Assembly: GCF_023078275.1 (NCBI RefSeq)
Contig: NC_062978.1
Span: 22,281,883-22,345,882 of the forward strand
Length of the DNA stretch: 64,000 nucleotides
Direction: 5' to 3'
Origin: Leguminivora glycinivorella
Lineage: Eukaryota > Arthropoda > Insecta > Lepidoptera > Tortricidae
The notes beneath the pieces are model-generated. The model was not told the origin of the DNA. It did not search any database and worked only from the letters and a program-made list of their open reading frames with translations. The position numbers were made by a program, and so were the translations under genes. The stretch's first letter is position 1, and each line of letters opens with the position of its first letter. Shown here one piece after another: positions 20,681 to 30,799 of this stretch.

Positions 20681-21693
20681 TAAGGGTAAATAGTAGAGCG
20701 AGTGGAGCGGCCGCTCTAGGCGCCACAGGCGCCACATGGTAAAGGGGCGCCAAAATCGAGAATGTGGAAAAATCCATACAAAAAATTATACGTTGCGTGG
20801 GCGCGCACATATCACAAAATGGCGAGAGGATTCGGAAATTAATTCACCTATAGAAAATCTAGATTTGTAATTCAGATTAAGTGGAAAGTGGCACCATATT
20901 GCCTTTCATAAGGGCGCTGTTGCTGGGGCGCCGTAAAAGGAGGATTCTAGCCCTTGACGCGAATGTGGTTACATTGTGCGGCGAACGGCAAAGTTACGTC
21001 GCTATCCAAATGCAAAAATATGAGTCTACCCGATAGTCCAAAGCGGAGTTCCTCATAAAGCCAAAGACGCAATAACGTCTCAGGGAGGCGCAATTTTGTG
21101 AGTCGCAGCAGATGGTGAGCGAATTTCAAAGCACTCAGATCACGTGGCAAAATACCGAAATGGGCGTCCCGACGGTGACGATCGAGTCCGCAGTTAATCT
21201 CTTAATTAACTCTTAAGCATTATTATAAAAATAATAGTGATGGCGAAATATAAGGCCTAAAAGTCGGGAACATAGGCGCCCTGTGAAGTCAAAATACCCC
21301 AAAATATGTCAAAGACCGCAGCTCTGCAGAGTGCAGACGATAAAAGCTTGAAAGTTCGCGGATTCGCCGCTGGCGGGTTGTCTTAATTAATCGAGTAAAT
21401 AGGAAAAAAATCGTGCTTACTATTTATAAATTATCTGCTCTTTTAGTTAGGACAAATTCCGAATCTGCTTTCCTGACTTGGCCACTATAGTGCCTCATTT
21501 TGTTTGGACATGATATTCACGTTCAGCCACACGTAACTATACTAGGGTGCGACTACGAAAGTTCAACCATTTGTCCCTTTCGCACTCTGTCTGATGAAAT
21601 CCATAAATTTTGTATTGCGTTAATCTTCAAATTACGGCATTACTATGAAAAAAATTTCGCGCTCGCTACGCTCGCGATTTAATTTCCTACATA

Positions 21694-22266
21694 ATGAATC
21701 TTCTTCCCAAGGGCGCCGAAAATGTATGCCCTGGCGGTGAACTAGTGGCACCTCGTACAACTGGTCGCCAAACCCATCACAATAATGTTCCAGGGGAAAC
21801 TGCGGAGATATACTACTGGCGAAACGTATATTATCCTTTCTTGGAACATTTGATATCCGAGTTAGATCGGAGTCATTTGTCAACCTTGGAGCCTGAAAAA
21901 AAACCTAGACCTGCTATTGGGGCCATCGACCAGTGTGATCCAAATTTCTTTCCTTCGATCAGAAAGTTGCTATTGATACTGGCCACTTTGCCAGTATCAA
22001 CAGCAACTGCTGAAAGAAGTTTTTCAACCTTAAAAAGGTTCAAAACATTTTTGCGTAATAGAACGGGACAAGAGCGCCTCACGGGGCTAGCCCTTATGTC
22101 TATCCATAGGGAAATAGCTGCCGTAATAATAGACGCTAATGATATTGTCAATCAACTAATTTTAAGAAGAAAACGATTAATAGTTATTTGTTATACAAGG
22201 GGGCAAAGTTGTATTTTAAATGCCGAGTGTGAAATTGAAAAACGAGCAAGTGAAAGGATTCTATAG
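21694..22266 (+). pseudogene. hAT transposase C-terminal fragment (ZMYM1/P52rIPK-like)
   Basis: The frame includes RQTHHNNVPGETAEIYYWRN, then FFPSIRKLLLILATLPVSTA, TAERSFSTLKRFKTFLRN and LTGLALMSIHREI, followed by an RRKRL segment. These are the conserved C-terminal dimerisation region of hAT transposases of the zinc-finger MYM1 / 52-kDa repressor-like group. The RNase-H-like catalytic core upstream is absent, and residues after about 170 run into another repeat. No intact hAT gene is present. Confidence 0.85.
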
Positions 22267-22620
22267 TTGAACCACGAGCGGAGCGAGTGGTTCGAGAATA
22301 GAATCCTGAACTTGCGAGTTTTTTAACACACGAGAAGTAAAATACATTTGCACCCGAGTGTAACACAAAACTTTTCCCCTCACTAATAGCGAGGAAACTA
22401 CAACGCAAAAAATGCGTTTATCACTGCTTCCAGGTAGGTCCACAGGTGATAAATCATCTTTATTACTAGATTCACCTACTTTTATCAATTTTAAAGCAGT
22501 TAATTTGACTTTATTCAAGGTCAACTTACTTTATCCACTAGTGGATAAAATGCGTTTTTACCCGCTGGAGTTTCGTGTTTCCGAGCTAGTGAGGGGAAAA
22601 TATAGTTTTATAATGAAGTA
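22195..22620. repeat. Dispersed repeat with CGAGCAAGTGAAAGGATTC, copy 1
   Basis: CGAGCAAGTGAAAGGATTC, an inverted GATTCTATAG/AGAATCC pair, ACACCCGAGTGTAACAC-like and GGATAAAATGCGTTTTTACC elements correspond in order to the diverged copy at 52380-52720. It abuts the end of the hAT frame. Confidence 0.6.
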
Positions 22621-22714
22621 GTGTCTTTTATTTTGCATTATTATTAATTCGAGTCCTTTCGAGACCTTTTTTTATCCGGTTGAGTTCATGACCCGGACCC
22701 CCCCCTTAGACTTT

Positions 22715-23807
22715 CTATATATACGTGCTTGCTTGTTTGTCTATTTCCTTTAACACATCTGCGAATTCTAAAACTACACTTGCACCTAAACCCATGGCGT
22801 TTTTGTAGTGGTTCGATGTTACGGTACTACACTTTCCTTGGTACGGCTCAAACCACAATATATATCCTAGACGTGTAGCACCAACCCAAAATTTGTAGCC
22901 CCACCTTATGGGTTTTCCACGAATAAATTGTTTGCACGGGTGCCCTCCGTAATACGGAACCATTGCTTCATCGATGCTGTAGTGCTCTTCAAACGGTGCA
23001 TTTTCTGCAAAGTTCTGATTCAGAAGCTGAAATAATTCACGTAATTTCGCAAACTTATCACCTGACTGTAATTTTGAATTGTCACAGCAGTGCAAATTTG
23101 ACATAATATACGTAAACCGATCTCTAGACATAGCATTGTATATTATAGGCATACCGCAATCGGAAGCGTTTTGCCAATACATGTATCTTCTAGGTACTAT
23201 CACGTACCCACTGTATAGTAATATACCTATAAAGCAATACATTTCGTCTTTCGTAATAGGGCAGGACTTGCTTGCATTTTTCTTTGCTGCATATAAATTG
23301 GTGTAGTGTACAAACATATTGATAATTGTGTCTCCAAACATTAGGTCAAAATATTGCATGGGATTCCAATTCGGTGCTGATGTTTGCATGCATTGCCAGA
23401 CCGCGAAGTTGGGCTGAATATCTTGTTCAATCCAATTGTATGTTTTATTTTTTGGTACGCTTATTGGCCGGCAAGGACTTGCCTCTGTCCCAGATGTTGA
23501 CTGATGAAACTGGTCCGTTGTCTCACATCTTCGTTTAGACAACTGAATAAGCGGTATGTTATCGTCCTCGTCACTAAAATCTTCTTCCGATCTAAAACAA
23601 ACTTCTCCCGGAGCACGTAACTGAGATCCCGGTAGATTGTGTATATTTACTTGGTTTTCGTCCCCTGAATCCTCATCGGTGACGTCAGCGTTACAGTTTT
23701 CGGGAGGCAAAATAACGATCGAATCAGGTATTTCTTGGTCATCTTCCTCAAGCTCGTCAATGATTTCATTTAATGTTAAAGGGCGAGACCAAGTCTTTTT
23801 TCGCTTC
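22715..23807 (-). pseudogene. piggyBac transposase, exon 2 (N-terminal two-thirds, truncated)
   Basis: About 360 codons start after a TTTTAG acceptor with RKRKKTWSRPLT, then an acidic EELEEDD-rich N-terminus, the conserved PITKDEMYCFIGILLYSGY block, AMSRDRFTYIM, and SIDEAMVPYYGG with the first catalytic Asp at 22970-22972, followed by KPIRWGYKFWVG. It ends after EFADVLKEIDKQ where the insert begins; the second and third catalytic Asp regions are missing. Frame preceding the insert is intact. The in-frame ATG at 23816-23818 lies in the intron and is not the real start: splicing from the microexon at 24004-24017 restores the Met. Confidence 0.9.
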
Positions 23808-24003
23808 CTAAAATGCAAAAAGTACTATAGTAGCATATATTCCTATTGGTAGTTTAAAAGGACGGTTCATATAATCACCAAAAAATATAGTTTCTAATTA
23901 TATTCTAAATTTTATAGCACTGGTACCGAATAGTTCACGTTGTTTTTTTCTATATTCTGATTTTTAATAAAACATTATCTATATTTTTTGTAAAACTACA
24001 TAC
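23808..24003 (-). other. Intron of piggyBac transposase gene
   Basis: Minus strand begins GTATGTAG directly after exon 1 and ends GCATTTTAG before exon 2; 196 nt, AT-rich, with several stops. Joining the flanks keeps frame (phase 2). Confidence 0.75.
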
Positions 24004-24017
24004 CTTGAAGTTTCCAT
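24004..24017 (-). CDS. piggyBac transposase, 14-nt first coding exon
   Basis: ATGGAAACTTCAAG encodes Met-Glu-Thr-Ser plus two bases of Arg and is followed by GTATGT. Spliced to 23807 it reads M-E-T-S-R-K-R-K-K, a sensible basic start. The preceding minus-strand sequence, AAATTAACA, is a plausible insect initiation context. Confidence 0.7.
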
Positions 24018-24210
24018 TGTTAATTTCTCCAAATGTATCGATAAATAAAAACAAAACACTGCTATAAACACGCACAGTCAATTAGCAGTCCGTTTCTAAC
24101 ACTCAATAGGTTTCGAATGCGTATCACCAAAAGTTTTATAAGTACCCCCATTGTTCATGAGAATTTTAAGTGTTTGGCGTCCTTTTAAAAGAACGATAGT
24201 AACAAGTGGG

Positions 24211-24214
24211 TTAA
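24211..24214. repeat. TTAA target site, right copy
   Basis: Partner of 20218-20221. Confidence 0.9.
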
Positions 24215-24512
24215 TTATTAATTAAGTAATTTATCTATGCCTATATTTGACATCTTAGCTGTGTAATTTATAAAATGTAATAAATTGACTCAATCCTTGT
24301 GTATATTTGTAATGAATTATTGTGTAACAAATTATATTGACATTATATTGTACATACTTTAAATAATTGTTAAATACTCGTATTGCATGCCTTGCTTGGT
24401 AGAACATAAGAACTGCTTTTCAATGTTATCATCTTATGTAATCTCAGTATGTTCTTGCAATAAACGATTGACTATTGGCTATAAAATCAGCTGTTTAGTC
24501 GCATTGAGCTCT
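24215..24512. other. Gypsy-side flank, no motif recognised
   Basis: AT-rich. It should lie between the RT start and integrase of the gypsy relic, but most of the RT/RNase H is gone or unreadable. Confidence 0.4.
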
Positions 24513-24620
24513 TCATTTCGCCACAGGGATATCATCTTTCAGAGTGATCTTGAGCTCGATCGGCGCTTCCTTAGTCTCCACCGGTTCATACTCGACAACC
24601 AAATGCTCGACGTTTTCCTA
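24513..24620 (-). pseudogene. Ty3/gypsy pol, start of reverse transcriptase
   Basis: Minus strand reads VEHLVVEYEPVETKEAP followed by IELKITLKDDIPVAK and a stop. An IEMKITLKDDIPV-type block just before the RT domain is highly typical of Ty3/gypsy pol. The frame breaks where an RRL motif is expected. It lies between the protease piece (25208-25340) and the integrase (19828-20214) in the right order and strand. Confidence 0.75.
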
Positions 24621-24622
24621 AT

Positions 24623-25207
24623 GGCCCCTGTACACACATGGCCAACGGTTCCACCAGCCCTTTGTGAATCCCCTTGGCCAAGATAAGAGCCGCTGTTTAC
24701 ACATTGGCGAACCAATCACTTGGCATTGGCTCTTCATGAAAGATGGACGTGGAATGAAAAAATCTAGGAAATTCTTGGTCATAGACGTTGTCAGAAAAAA
24801 AATATTAAAAAATAATAACCCCGTAGTAAAATTAAATTATTTGCAATATTAACAATTTTTTGAATATTCTGATAAGAACATTTATCTTTTTTAGGAAATA
24901 CATTAAACATTTGCAAGGTTATTTTATTTCCTAAAATCTACACTATTATTGGCATAGATAAACTTATTATTTTCGTAAATATATCACTACTGTCCTCTCT
25001 GACGGCTGACGACCAACTGAATGAAGCGCCAACGTGTAAACGCAGTTGGCCATTGGCGCCAAGATCCTTTGATGTGTGGACAAAAAACCGACACGAATCG
25101 GTTGGCCGGCAAGCGCAAGCGCCAACTGCCAACTTACGGCCAAGTAGCCCTCTACACACATGGCCAAGGGGGTTGGTGGAACTGTTGGCCATGTGTGTAC
25201 AGCGGCC
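24623..25207. mobile_element. Foldback MITE (ACACACATGGCCAACGG family) in gypsy pol
   Basis: GGCCCCTGTACACACATGGCC with CCACCAGCC on the left pairs with TTGGTGGAACTGTTGGCC and ATGTGTGTACAGCGGCC on the right. Internal GGCCAA/TTGGCC motifs repeat. It separates the gypsy protease from the RT start. Confidence 0.75.
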
Positions 25208-25340
25208 ATAACAGTACCATCGCGATCAGAAACAGTGAAGTCCTCACTCACGCAATCCACTTTAAATTCGTCGAAAGAGTCTTTGTTGATTAGGTTATAT
25301 CCACTGCCAGAGTCTATTAACGCCTGCGTTTCTACGTCAC
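25208..25340 (-). pseudogene. Ty3/gypsy aspartic protease fragment
   Basis: Minus strand reads DVETQALIDSGSGYNLINK followed by DSFDEFKVDC. ALIDSGS carries the Asp-Ser-Gly active-site triad (codons at 25306-25314) of retroelement proteases. The frame is open for about 40 codons up to the foldback element, with no gag frame found upstream. It is one part of the broken gypsy relic. Confidence 0.75.
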
Positions 25341-25615
25341 ATAAACTTTAAAGGTTTTTTTTTAGTAGTTTTCGTCTTCATATCATCTACATTATCGTAT
25401 TAAGTATTTTGTTGCAATGTTTACATCGTGCCGACCACTGTTTCCGCCATGTTGACAGCTGTCTCGTCATTGGCCAATATTCCAAATATGACCGCTTGTC
25501 GACGAATATCTGTCGCCGCGGACTGCTTTACCGATGGAGCCGCTTGCTGATGATTCGCCTTTTCTCCCGAGCCATAGGTGCAACACTGCTTTACCGACGG
25601 ATCTGCGCAACCAGC
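25341..25615. other. No gene recognised; two partial direct repeats
   Basis: GACTGCTTTACCGATGGAGC and CTGCTTTACCGACGGATC lie about 60 bp apart. A 107-codon minus-strand frame (25421-25744) covers this and the next inverted repeat and shows no motif. Confidence 0.4.
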
Positions 25616-25724
25616 ATGGTCGCGCGATAGACGATAAAATATCAGGCCGTCCCTATCGCACTTACAAATAGTGCGATTGGGACGGCCTGCTATTTTATCA
25701 CTTATCGAGCGACCATAATTGCTT
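25616..25724. mobile_element. Foldback MITE (GGGACGGCCTGATATTTTATC family), copy 1
   Basis: GGTCGCGCGATAGACGATAA and CAGGCCGTCCCTATCGCACT pair with AGTGCGATTGGGACGGCCTG and ATCGAGCGACC. Related copy at 54434-54520 holds one arm only between its own inverted ends. Confidence 0.8.
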
Positions 25725-26404
25725 GCCAGGTCTTCGAAGGACACTCGCTGAGTCGCTGCTTATATGGTCATAAGTCATAATAGACGGAGAGCTGGCAGCT
25801 CCTTTTGCTGTGGGCCACCGTTTACGAGGTATTGACGAAAAACGGAGCATGTAATCGATTAAAAAAAACTTTCTTACTAAATTATCCATTTATATATTGA
25901 TCCTATCGAAAAAACGTACATAACCTTTCTTGTAGGAAATTAAAATATGACGTCCACGTAGATATTTTCTGTTTGGGCCCCAAAAAATTAAATCTCTTTA
26001 AAAATTCATAGCTCGATAAAGCCCCGCCCCTTTAGCTGCCAGACTTGCAGACCTGATGTTGGTCATGATTAGAGAAGCATCTGAGCACCTTTCCAGGTTG
26101 CCTCAAGGACCTACTCCAAAATCCTGCCAGCTCTTGGACCATAATCATTGCAAAAAAACACTTCAGTCCTTTAGTACATGATCCTCTTGACACGGCGGCA
26201 AGTGATTGGAGAGTCGAGTAGGTAGATAGGTACTTCCCTATGGGCCTATCGGTTTTATAAACACACATACAACAAGTAGGCGCGAACAATTTATACTTAC
26301 TTTTCTATGATTCAACTTCACGTCATATTTTATTTTTCTAATATTCAATTATATATAAAAAAAGTAAAAAACAACAATATAACTGTTTTTCAAACATATT
26401 AAAA
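25725..26404. other. No gene recognised
   Basis: Mixed AT-rich sequence; frames at 25698-25889 and 26032-26289 (minus) lack motifs. Confidence 0.4.
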
Positions 26405-26410
26405 AAAAAA

Positions 26411-26475
26411 TCCGGACCTGGGTCTCGAACTCGGGATCATAGACGTGCAAGTCAAATACACTAACCCCTAAGCCA
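26411..26475 (-). other. tRNA-like sequence (pseudogene or SINE head)
   Basis: On the minus strand GGCTTAGGGGTTAGTGTAT resembles a pol III A box and GAGTTCGAGACCC a B box with a T-arm-like stem. The acceptor stem does not close properly and a poly-A tract follows near 26400, so this is a tRNA-derived pseudogene or SINE head, not a functional tRNA. Confidence 0.5.
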
Positions 26476-26787
26476 AAAAACAAGGAGCCGCCCGGCTCAA
26501 AATATTGAATCATATTCATATATGGTTACTCGGCAATGTAATTAATTATTATCTCACTAGACGACACTTTTAAACATTGAAAATAGCGCCATCTGTAAAT
26601 AACTCGAAAACTAAGAGGTACCAGCGACGATAACTCGCGTTAAGTAGGCCGTGTAGCGATGTACTGAGTTACCAATCTTTCTTGATTTATCTATGCCGAA
26701 ACTCACAAATTACTAGCTTGCTTCATTTTTTTTTTGTGTGGTATGTTTGTTGAATTGGTGTGATCAGTTTTGGCCATCACCTAACTG

Positions 26788-26962
26788 TCAGGTATTAGGT
26801 ATTTTACCCTATCAATGATTAAGAGGCTACTGCCAACCGCGTAATCGTTGCTAAGCAACTGCAAACTTGTAATTTACTGATATGTCAGGTGTCGGGTGTT
26901 TTACCCTATCAGTCGTTAATAATTAATAGGCTACTGTTCGCTATCGCTTTATCGCTGCGATG
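26788..26962. repeat. Two diverged tandem copies of about 100 bp
   Basis: GTCAGGTATTAGGTATTTTA and GTCAGGTGTCGGGTGTTTTA each continue CCCTATCA...AGGCTACTG. Two units only. Confidence 0.7.
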
Positions 26963-27389
26963 CGGTTGCAAATAAATACGTATGTAATATTATAGTTACT
27001 AAGTTTAGTCATACTCTCTTTTACTTTACCACACGTGTAAAGTTATACTTTTCATACATGTGCTTTTGTCATTTTTAACCGACTTCATCTATTTTATGAA
27101 TCTAAGAATGTACTTGAAAGAAGCAATATTAACTACCGACCTTATATGTAGAATGTGAACAGCGCCCTCAAACGGTGACCTATACTTACTAGAAGCAAAA
27201 ATATCATAATTTTCCGTGATGTTGTCTTTAAAGAATAACGTATAAAAGTTCTTAGTAAACAAAGAAAAACAGAACCTTTTTGGTACGGGACGGAACCCTA
27301 AAAACAAGTCAGCGTTTACCTGATCATGTCGATAGCGATTTGGATATTAAGCGATTCATATTTTGGTTGTAACATTTATTATACTTAAA

Positions 27390-27549
27390 AATTAAAATTT
27401 TGAAAAAACCCCCGACCGTGACATAGTGGACCGATTTTCATGAAACATGGCTAAGAACACTCCCGACTAACTCAGCTTTCAGACAAAAAAAACTAAATCT
27501 AAATCGGTTCATCCGTTCGGGAGCTACGATGCCACAGACAGACACACAC

Positions 27550-27600
<51 letters not shown>

Positions 27601-27646
27601 CGTCAAACTTATAACACCCCTTCGTTTTTGCGTCGGGGGTTAAAAA
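27390..27646 (-). repeat. Family B dispersed repeat, copy 2
   Basis: Reverse orientation, from AAAATTTTGAAAAAACCCCC to TTTGCGTCGGGGGTTAAAAA, with an expanded (GACA)n at about 27540-27600. Same order of blocks as 2000-2313. Confidence 0.9.
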
Positions 27647-27654
27647 GGCGCGTC

Positions 27655-27765
27655 AGGAAAAAGAGGTCCAAAGACGGATTGAAAACGCCTGGAGGAGCTA
27701 TTGGTGCATGAAACACTTGATGAAAAGTAACATTCCGATGACACTCAAACGGCTGGTCACGTCTG
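27655..27765 (+). pseudogene. LINE reverse-transcriptase C-terminal scrap
   Basis: One frame reads EVQRRIENAWRSYWCMKHLM then KSNIPMTLKRLV, which matches the conserved region (RRI..AW....L....IP..LK..V) after the RT palm in many lepidopteran LINE proteins. About 37 codons survive between two oppositely oriented family B repeats. The following 100 bp does not continue the match. Confidence 0.6.
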
Positions 27766-27869
27766 CCGGATGCCGAACGGGTTGTAGGGCAGAATCACCA
27801 CGGAGTGGGAGCCCGAAAACTCGAATCGGGGATCTGGCAGACCCCGTCAGCGATTAATATTGCATCCTA

Positions 27870-27931
27870 TTTTTAACCCCCGACGCAAAAACGAAGGGGT
27901 GTTATAAGTTTGACGTGTCTGTCTGTGTGTA

Positions 27932-28006
<75 letters not shown>

Positions 28007-28179
28007 GTGTGTGTCTGTCTGTGGCATCGTAGCTCTCGAACGGATAAACCGATTTTGATTTAGTTTTTTTTTGTCTGAAAGCTGAGTTAGTCGGGAGTGT
28101 TCTTAGCCATGTTTCATGAAAATTGGTCCACTAGGTCGCGGTCGGGGATTTTCAAAATTTTAATTTTGTGGTTAGGTTA
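27870..28179 (+). repeat. Family B dispersed repeat, copy 3, long (GTCT)n
   Basis: TTTTAACCCCCGACGCAAAA opens it, an interrupted (GTCT)n spans about 27920-28022, and TTTTGTGGTTAGGTTA closes it. With copy 2 it forms an inverted pair about 220 bp apart. Confidence 0.9.
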
Positions 28180-29024
28180 TTGTCAAATTCATTGATTTTC
28201 GCCCGCCGCCCGTTTGTATACAATCACTTTTGACATTCAATCAATATCAGTTTATTATTAAACCTATATTGTAGCTGCTCAAGGAAGGACTCAATAAAAA
28301 TCCCTTGTCCCTTTCTCACCTTCTCAAGTATATAATTACGTCCATATTCAATGCCATACCTTTATAAGATATATTCAACATTTCGAAAGGCCACTGACCA
28401 GCTTCTACACATCCAAATCTTGAACCTTAATACAAATATATAAGAACCAATGACAGTCTAAGATTACAATCAAGTTGCAAGTTTACAACATATCGTCGGG
28501 TAATTTTGCAAACCTCTTATCTCCTTACACGCAGATAAGACGTATTCAACTTTAGGTATTGTTAAATAAAGTAACAAATCCAAACAAAATTCAAACATGC
28601 TACGTCAACTAAAGTTATATTATGAAGTTTTATATTCCGACGTGAGATCAAACTAGAGGTCGTAGGGTTAGGTTATTATAATGAGGTAACTAATCTAACT
28701 AATGATCAATAGTAAAGTATTATTTAACAATGTTACGAAAGTAAGATCGCAGGTTGCAGTCTCGTTATAACAAGTATATTATAGTTAATAGGTACCGATT
28801 ATACCTTGCATGTGAAAGTTATGACACATGAGCATCATGTTTGTATGACTTGTATGTTGCAACGGCTGATTTTCATTGAATCGAGGACTAGATTTTAGGC
28901 AAATAAGACTAAAATTATTGCATTCTTAAACTATAATTCTATCTTTTTTCTTTCCTTTAATATAAAAATATAATTATATCGTTGTAGATTAGTAATGTAA
29001 CAATCTTAGAATAATAACAATGTA
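28180..29024. other. AT-rich, no gene recognised
   Basis: No ORF above threshold, no inverted repeat of note. Confidence 0.45.
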
Positions 29025-29406
29025 TACACCCTGTTTTTAATGAATTCCGTTAACTTTAAGGGAAGATTATTAACATCAAATACAATTAATTTCTCTAAGA
29101 AACTAGCGTCTTAACTCTTGCGGTTATCGAGTTATTAAAAACGAAAGATAATTGCTGAACACGTGTGTCACAGCCTTTAACAATTCCTAATGTTATTTCT
29201 TTTGGCATGTGCCGTCAATCACTTGACACTAACTTGAATGTTATTTTTAAGGGTCTCTCACACTAATAAATTCATTTATTAGTGTGTATGAAAACGATGA
29301 AAAAATTATTTTTGCGAATTTAACTAAAAGTGACATGTAGGTGGTTCCTGATAATGAACCTGATGACGTGTCGAATTTAACGGAAAACAAAAAAAAACAC
29401 GGTGTA
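29025..29406. mobile_element. Mariner-like MITE (TACACCGTGTTTT family), copy 1
   Basis: Ends TACACCCTGTTTTTAATGAA and ACGGAAAACAAAAAAAAACA CGGTGTA are inverted, with TTCCGTTAA inside the left end. TA dinucleotides flank both ends, as for Tc1/mariner insertion. Copies at 39632 and 59547. Interior carries GAACACGTGTGT and TCTCTCACACTAAT blocks. Confidence 0.85.
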
Positions 29407-29803
29407 TGTAGCTACCTAAGCTGTGATACAGGAAGGTCCTAGCCATGATGGCAATCGGTCGTCGAAGTATTTCGTATAAAGCCCACATTGTCTAAACCCT
29501 CTTTTTGATAGTTCGAAAAAGAAAACCATTTGACTGGGAAGAAAGTACCCAGACATTAAGACTACATATTTATTAATTAGTCTCTGGTTACCAGGCACCG
29601 AAACGCAAAACAAATAAAACAACATTTGTTCGATTACTAGAATTGGACCCCTCATCGGAAGTGCGTGCAATCGATACCCACGTAGCCCACGCGAGCGCTG
29701 GTGTCGGAATACACCCCCGGGGTTATTCCTAACGCGAGTCGAGCTCCTAGGCGAATTAAGCGCGTAGCATCACTAATTTGGACTCCCTGAGTTCGTGTTC
29801 CTC
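29407..29803. other. No gene recognised
   Basis: An 84-codon minus-strand frame (29416-29670) shows no recognised motif. A GC-richer patch (29690-29770) has no inverted repeat I can see. Confidence 0.4.
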
Positions 29804-30342
29804 TTTTTAACCCCCGACGCAAAAACGACGGGGTGTTATAAGTTTGACGTGTCTGTCTGTGGCATCGTAGCTCCCGAACGAATGAACCGATCTAGATTTC
29901 GTTTTTTTTGTCTGAAAGCCGAGTTAGTCGGGAGTGTTTTTAGCCGTGTTTCATGAAAATCGGTCTACTATGTCGCGGTCGGGGGTTTTTACATTACATC
30001 AGAGGCCGGGAAAATGAGGATTTCCGGCCAAGTGGGTATATACGGCCGAGCGAGCGTGCGAGCGAGGCCGGATAGGGATACGAGGCCGGGAATCCGTTAT
30101 CACGCCGAGGCATGTATAGTGCTTTTCTCAAACATACAATGAAATAAAAAAAATGCTCTAAAGGACAATATTTTATAAAAAAAAGTTACTTTGCAGGCCT
30201 AGGCCTGAAAAATAATATGAAATCCCTTTACAGTCCTCTCGAGTTATTGCGCCCAAAAAGCGATACTTCCCAGCCCATTTTAAGGAACGTAAAGACAATA
30301 TTTCATTGCATGTTTGAGAAAAATAATTTTGTGGTTAGGTTA
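29804..30342 (+). repeat. Family B dispersed repeat, copy 4, split by an insertion
   Basis: TTTTTAACCCCCGACGCAAAA to GGTCGGGGGTTTTT (29804-29990) and the matching end AATTTTGTGGTTAGGTTA (about 30324-30342) are separated by about 330 bp. This copy lacks the long TCTG expansion. Confidence 0.85.
29991..30323. mobile_element. Element inserted in family B copy 4
   Basis: It starts ACATTACATCAGAGGCCGGG and contains GAGCGAGCGTGCGAGCGAGG. An inverted pair, TTTTCTCAAACATACAATGA (30123) and TCATTGCATGTTTGAGAAAA (to 30322), bounds its right 200 bp, so two elements may be present. It splits a family B unit and so is younger than it. Confidence 0.65.
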
Positions 30343-30662
30343 TACTGAGCGTAAGCGGGAGCGAAATGAATGGGCGTAAGTATAATTATTCATCTAATCT
30401 ATGTAATGTGAACATTACAGTAACTATAATTTTTAGCAACTATAATAACTAAAATCATAGCTCTGGTTCGACTCGCCCGACGTATTATAAGCGGAGGGAA
30501 TGCGTTCGCTTTCGTTTTATGCGAATTTATAAGTTACGAGTATTCTAGCAGAGTACTGTAGGTAGATTCTAAAATATACCTAACTTAGTCATTACGCAAA
30601 CAATTGTCTGAATGTCTGTAGGTTGACTGATATTTTAATTTACGTTATATATGTGTGTAAAT
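30343..30662. other. AT-rich, no gene recognised
   Basis: No feature found. Confidence 0.4.
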
Positions 30663-30799
30663 AGAGCGTACACCCATCTTAAAGGCCGGCAACGCACCTC
30701 CAACACCTCTGGTGTTTCGGGTGTCCATGGGCGGCGGTGATCGCTTACCATCAGGCGACCTGTCTGCTCGTTTGCCTCCTATCCCATAAAAAAAAAACG
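30663..30799. repeat. LINE/SINE tail, GGAGGCAAACGAGCAGAC type, copy 2 (reverse)
   Basis: Reverse complement of the series at 11064-11201: GAGCGTACACCCATCTTAAA, GCCGGCAACGCACCTCC, CCATCAGGCGACCTGTCTGC, CCTCCTATCCCATA then an A-run. Confidence 0.85.

Larger units (their letters stand above)
20681..22735 (+). mobile_element. hAT-derived DNA inserted in the piggyBac
   Basis: The segment interrupts the transposase between EIDKQ (ends near 22737) and RGIRATG (starts near 20672). It holds a hAT transposase C-terminus, several GGCGCC-containing stretches at its left side, and GACCCGGACCCCCCCCTTAG near its right edge. I could not find matching 8-bp duplications, and part of the piggyBac is missing at the junction, so a deletion accompanied or followed insertion. 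Confidence 0.65.
20222..24210 (-). mobile_element. Defective piggyBac transposon with nested insertion
   Basis: Terminal inverted repeats CCCACTTGTTACT / AGTAACAAGTGGG sit between TTAA copies. A subterminal GTTCTTTTAAAAGGAC sequence occurs near both ends (about 20353 and, inverted, 24180). The transposase gene on the minus strand is split by about 2 kb of foreign DNA (roughly 20681-22735) and has further internal loss. Inserted in a gypsy relic. Confidence 0.9.

Noticed and set aside
26411..26475. Functional tRNA gene
   Set aside because: A and B boxes are visible but the acceptor stem does not pair; better explained as a SINE head or pseudogene.
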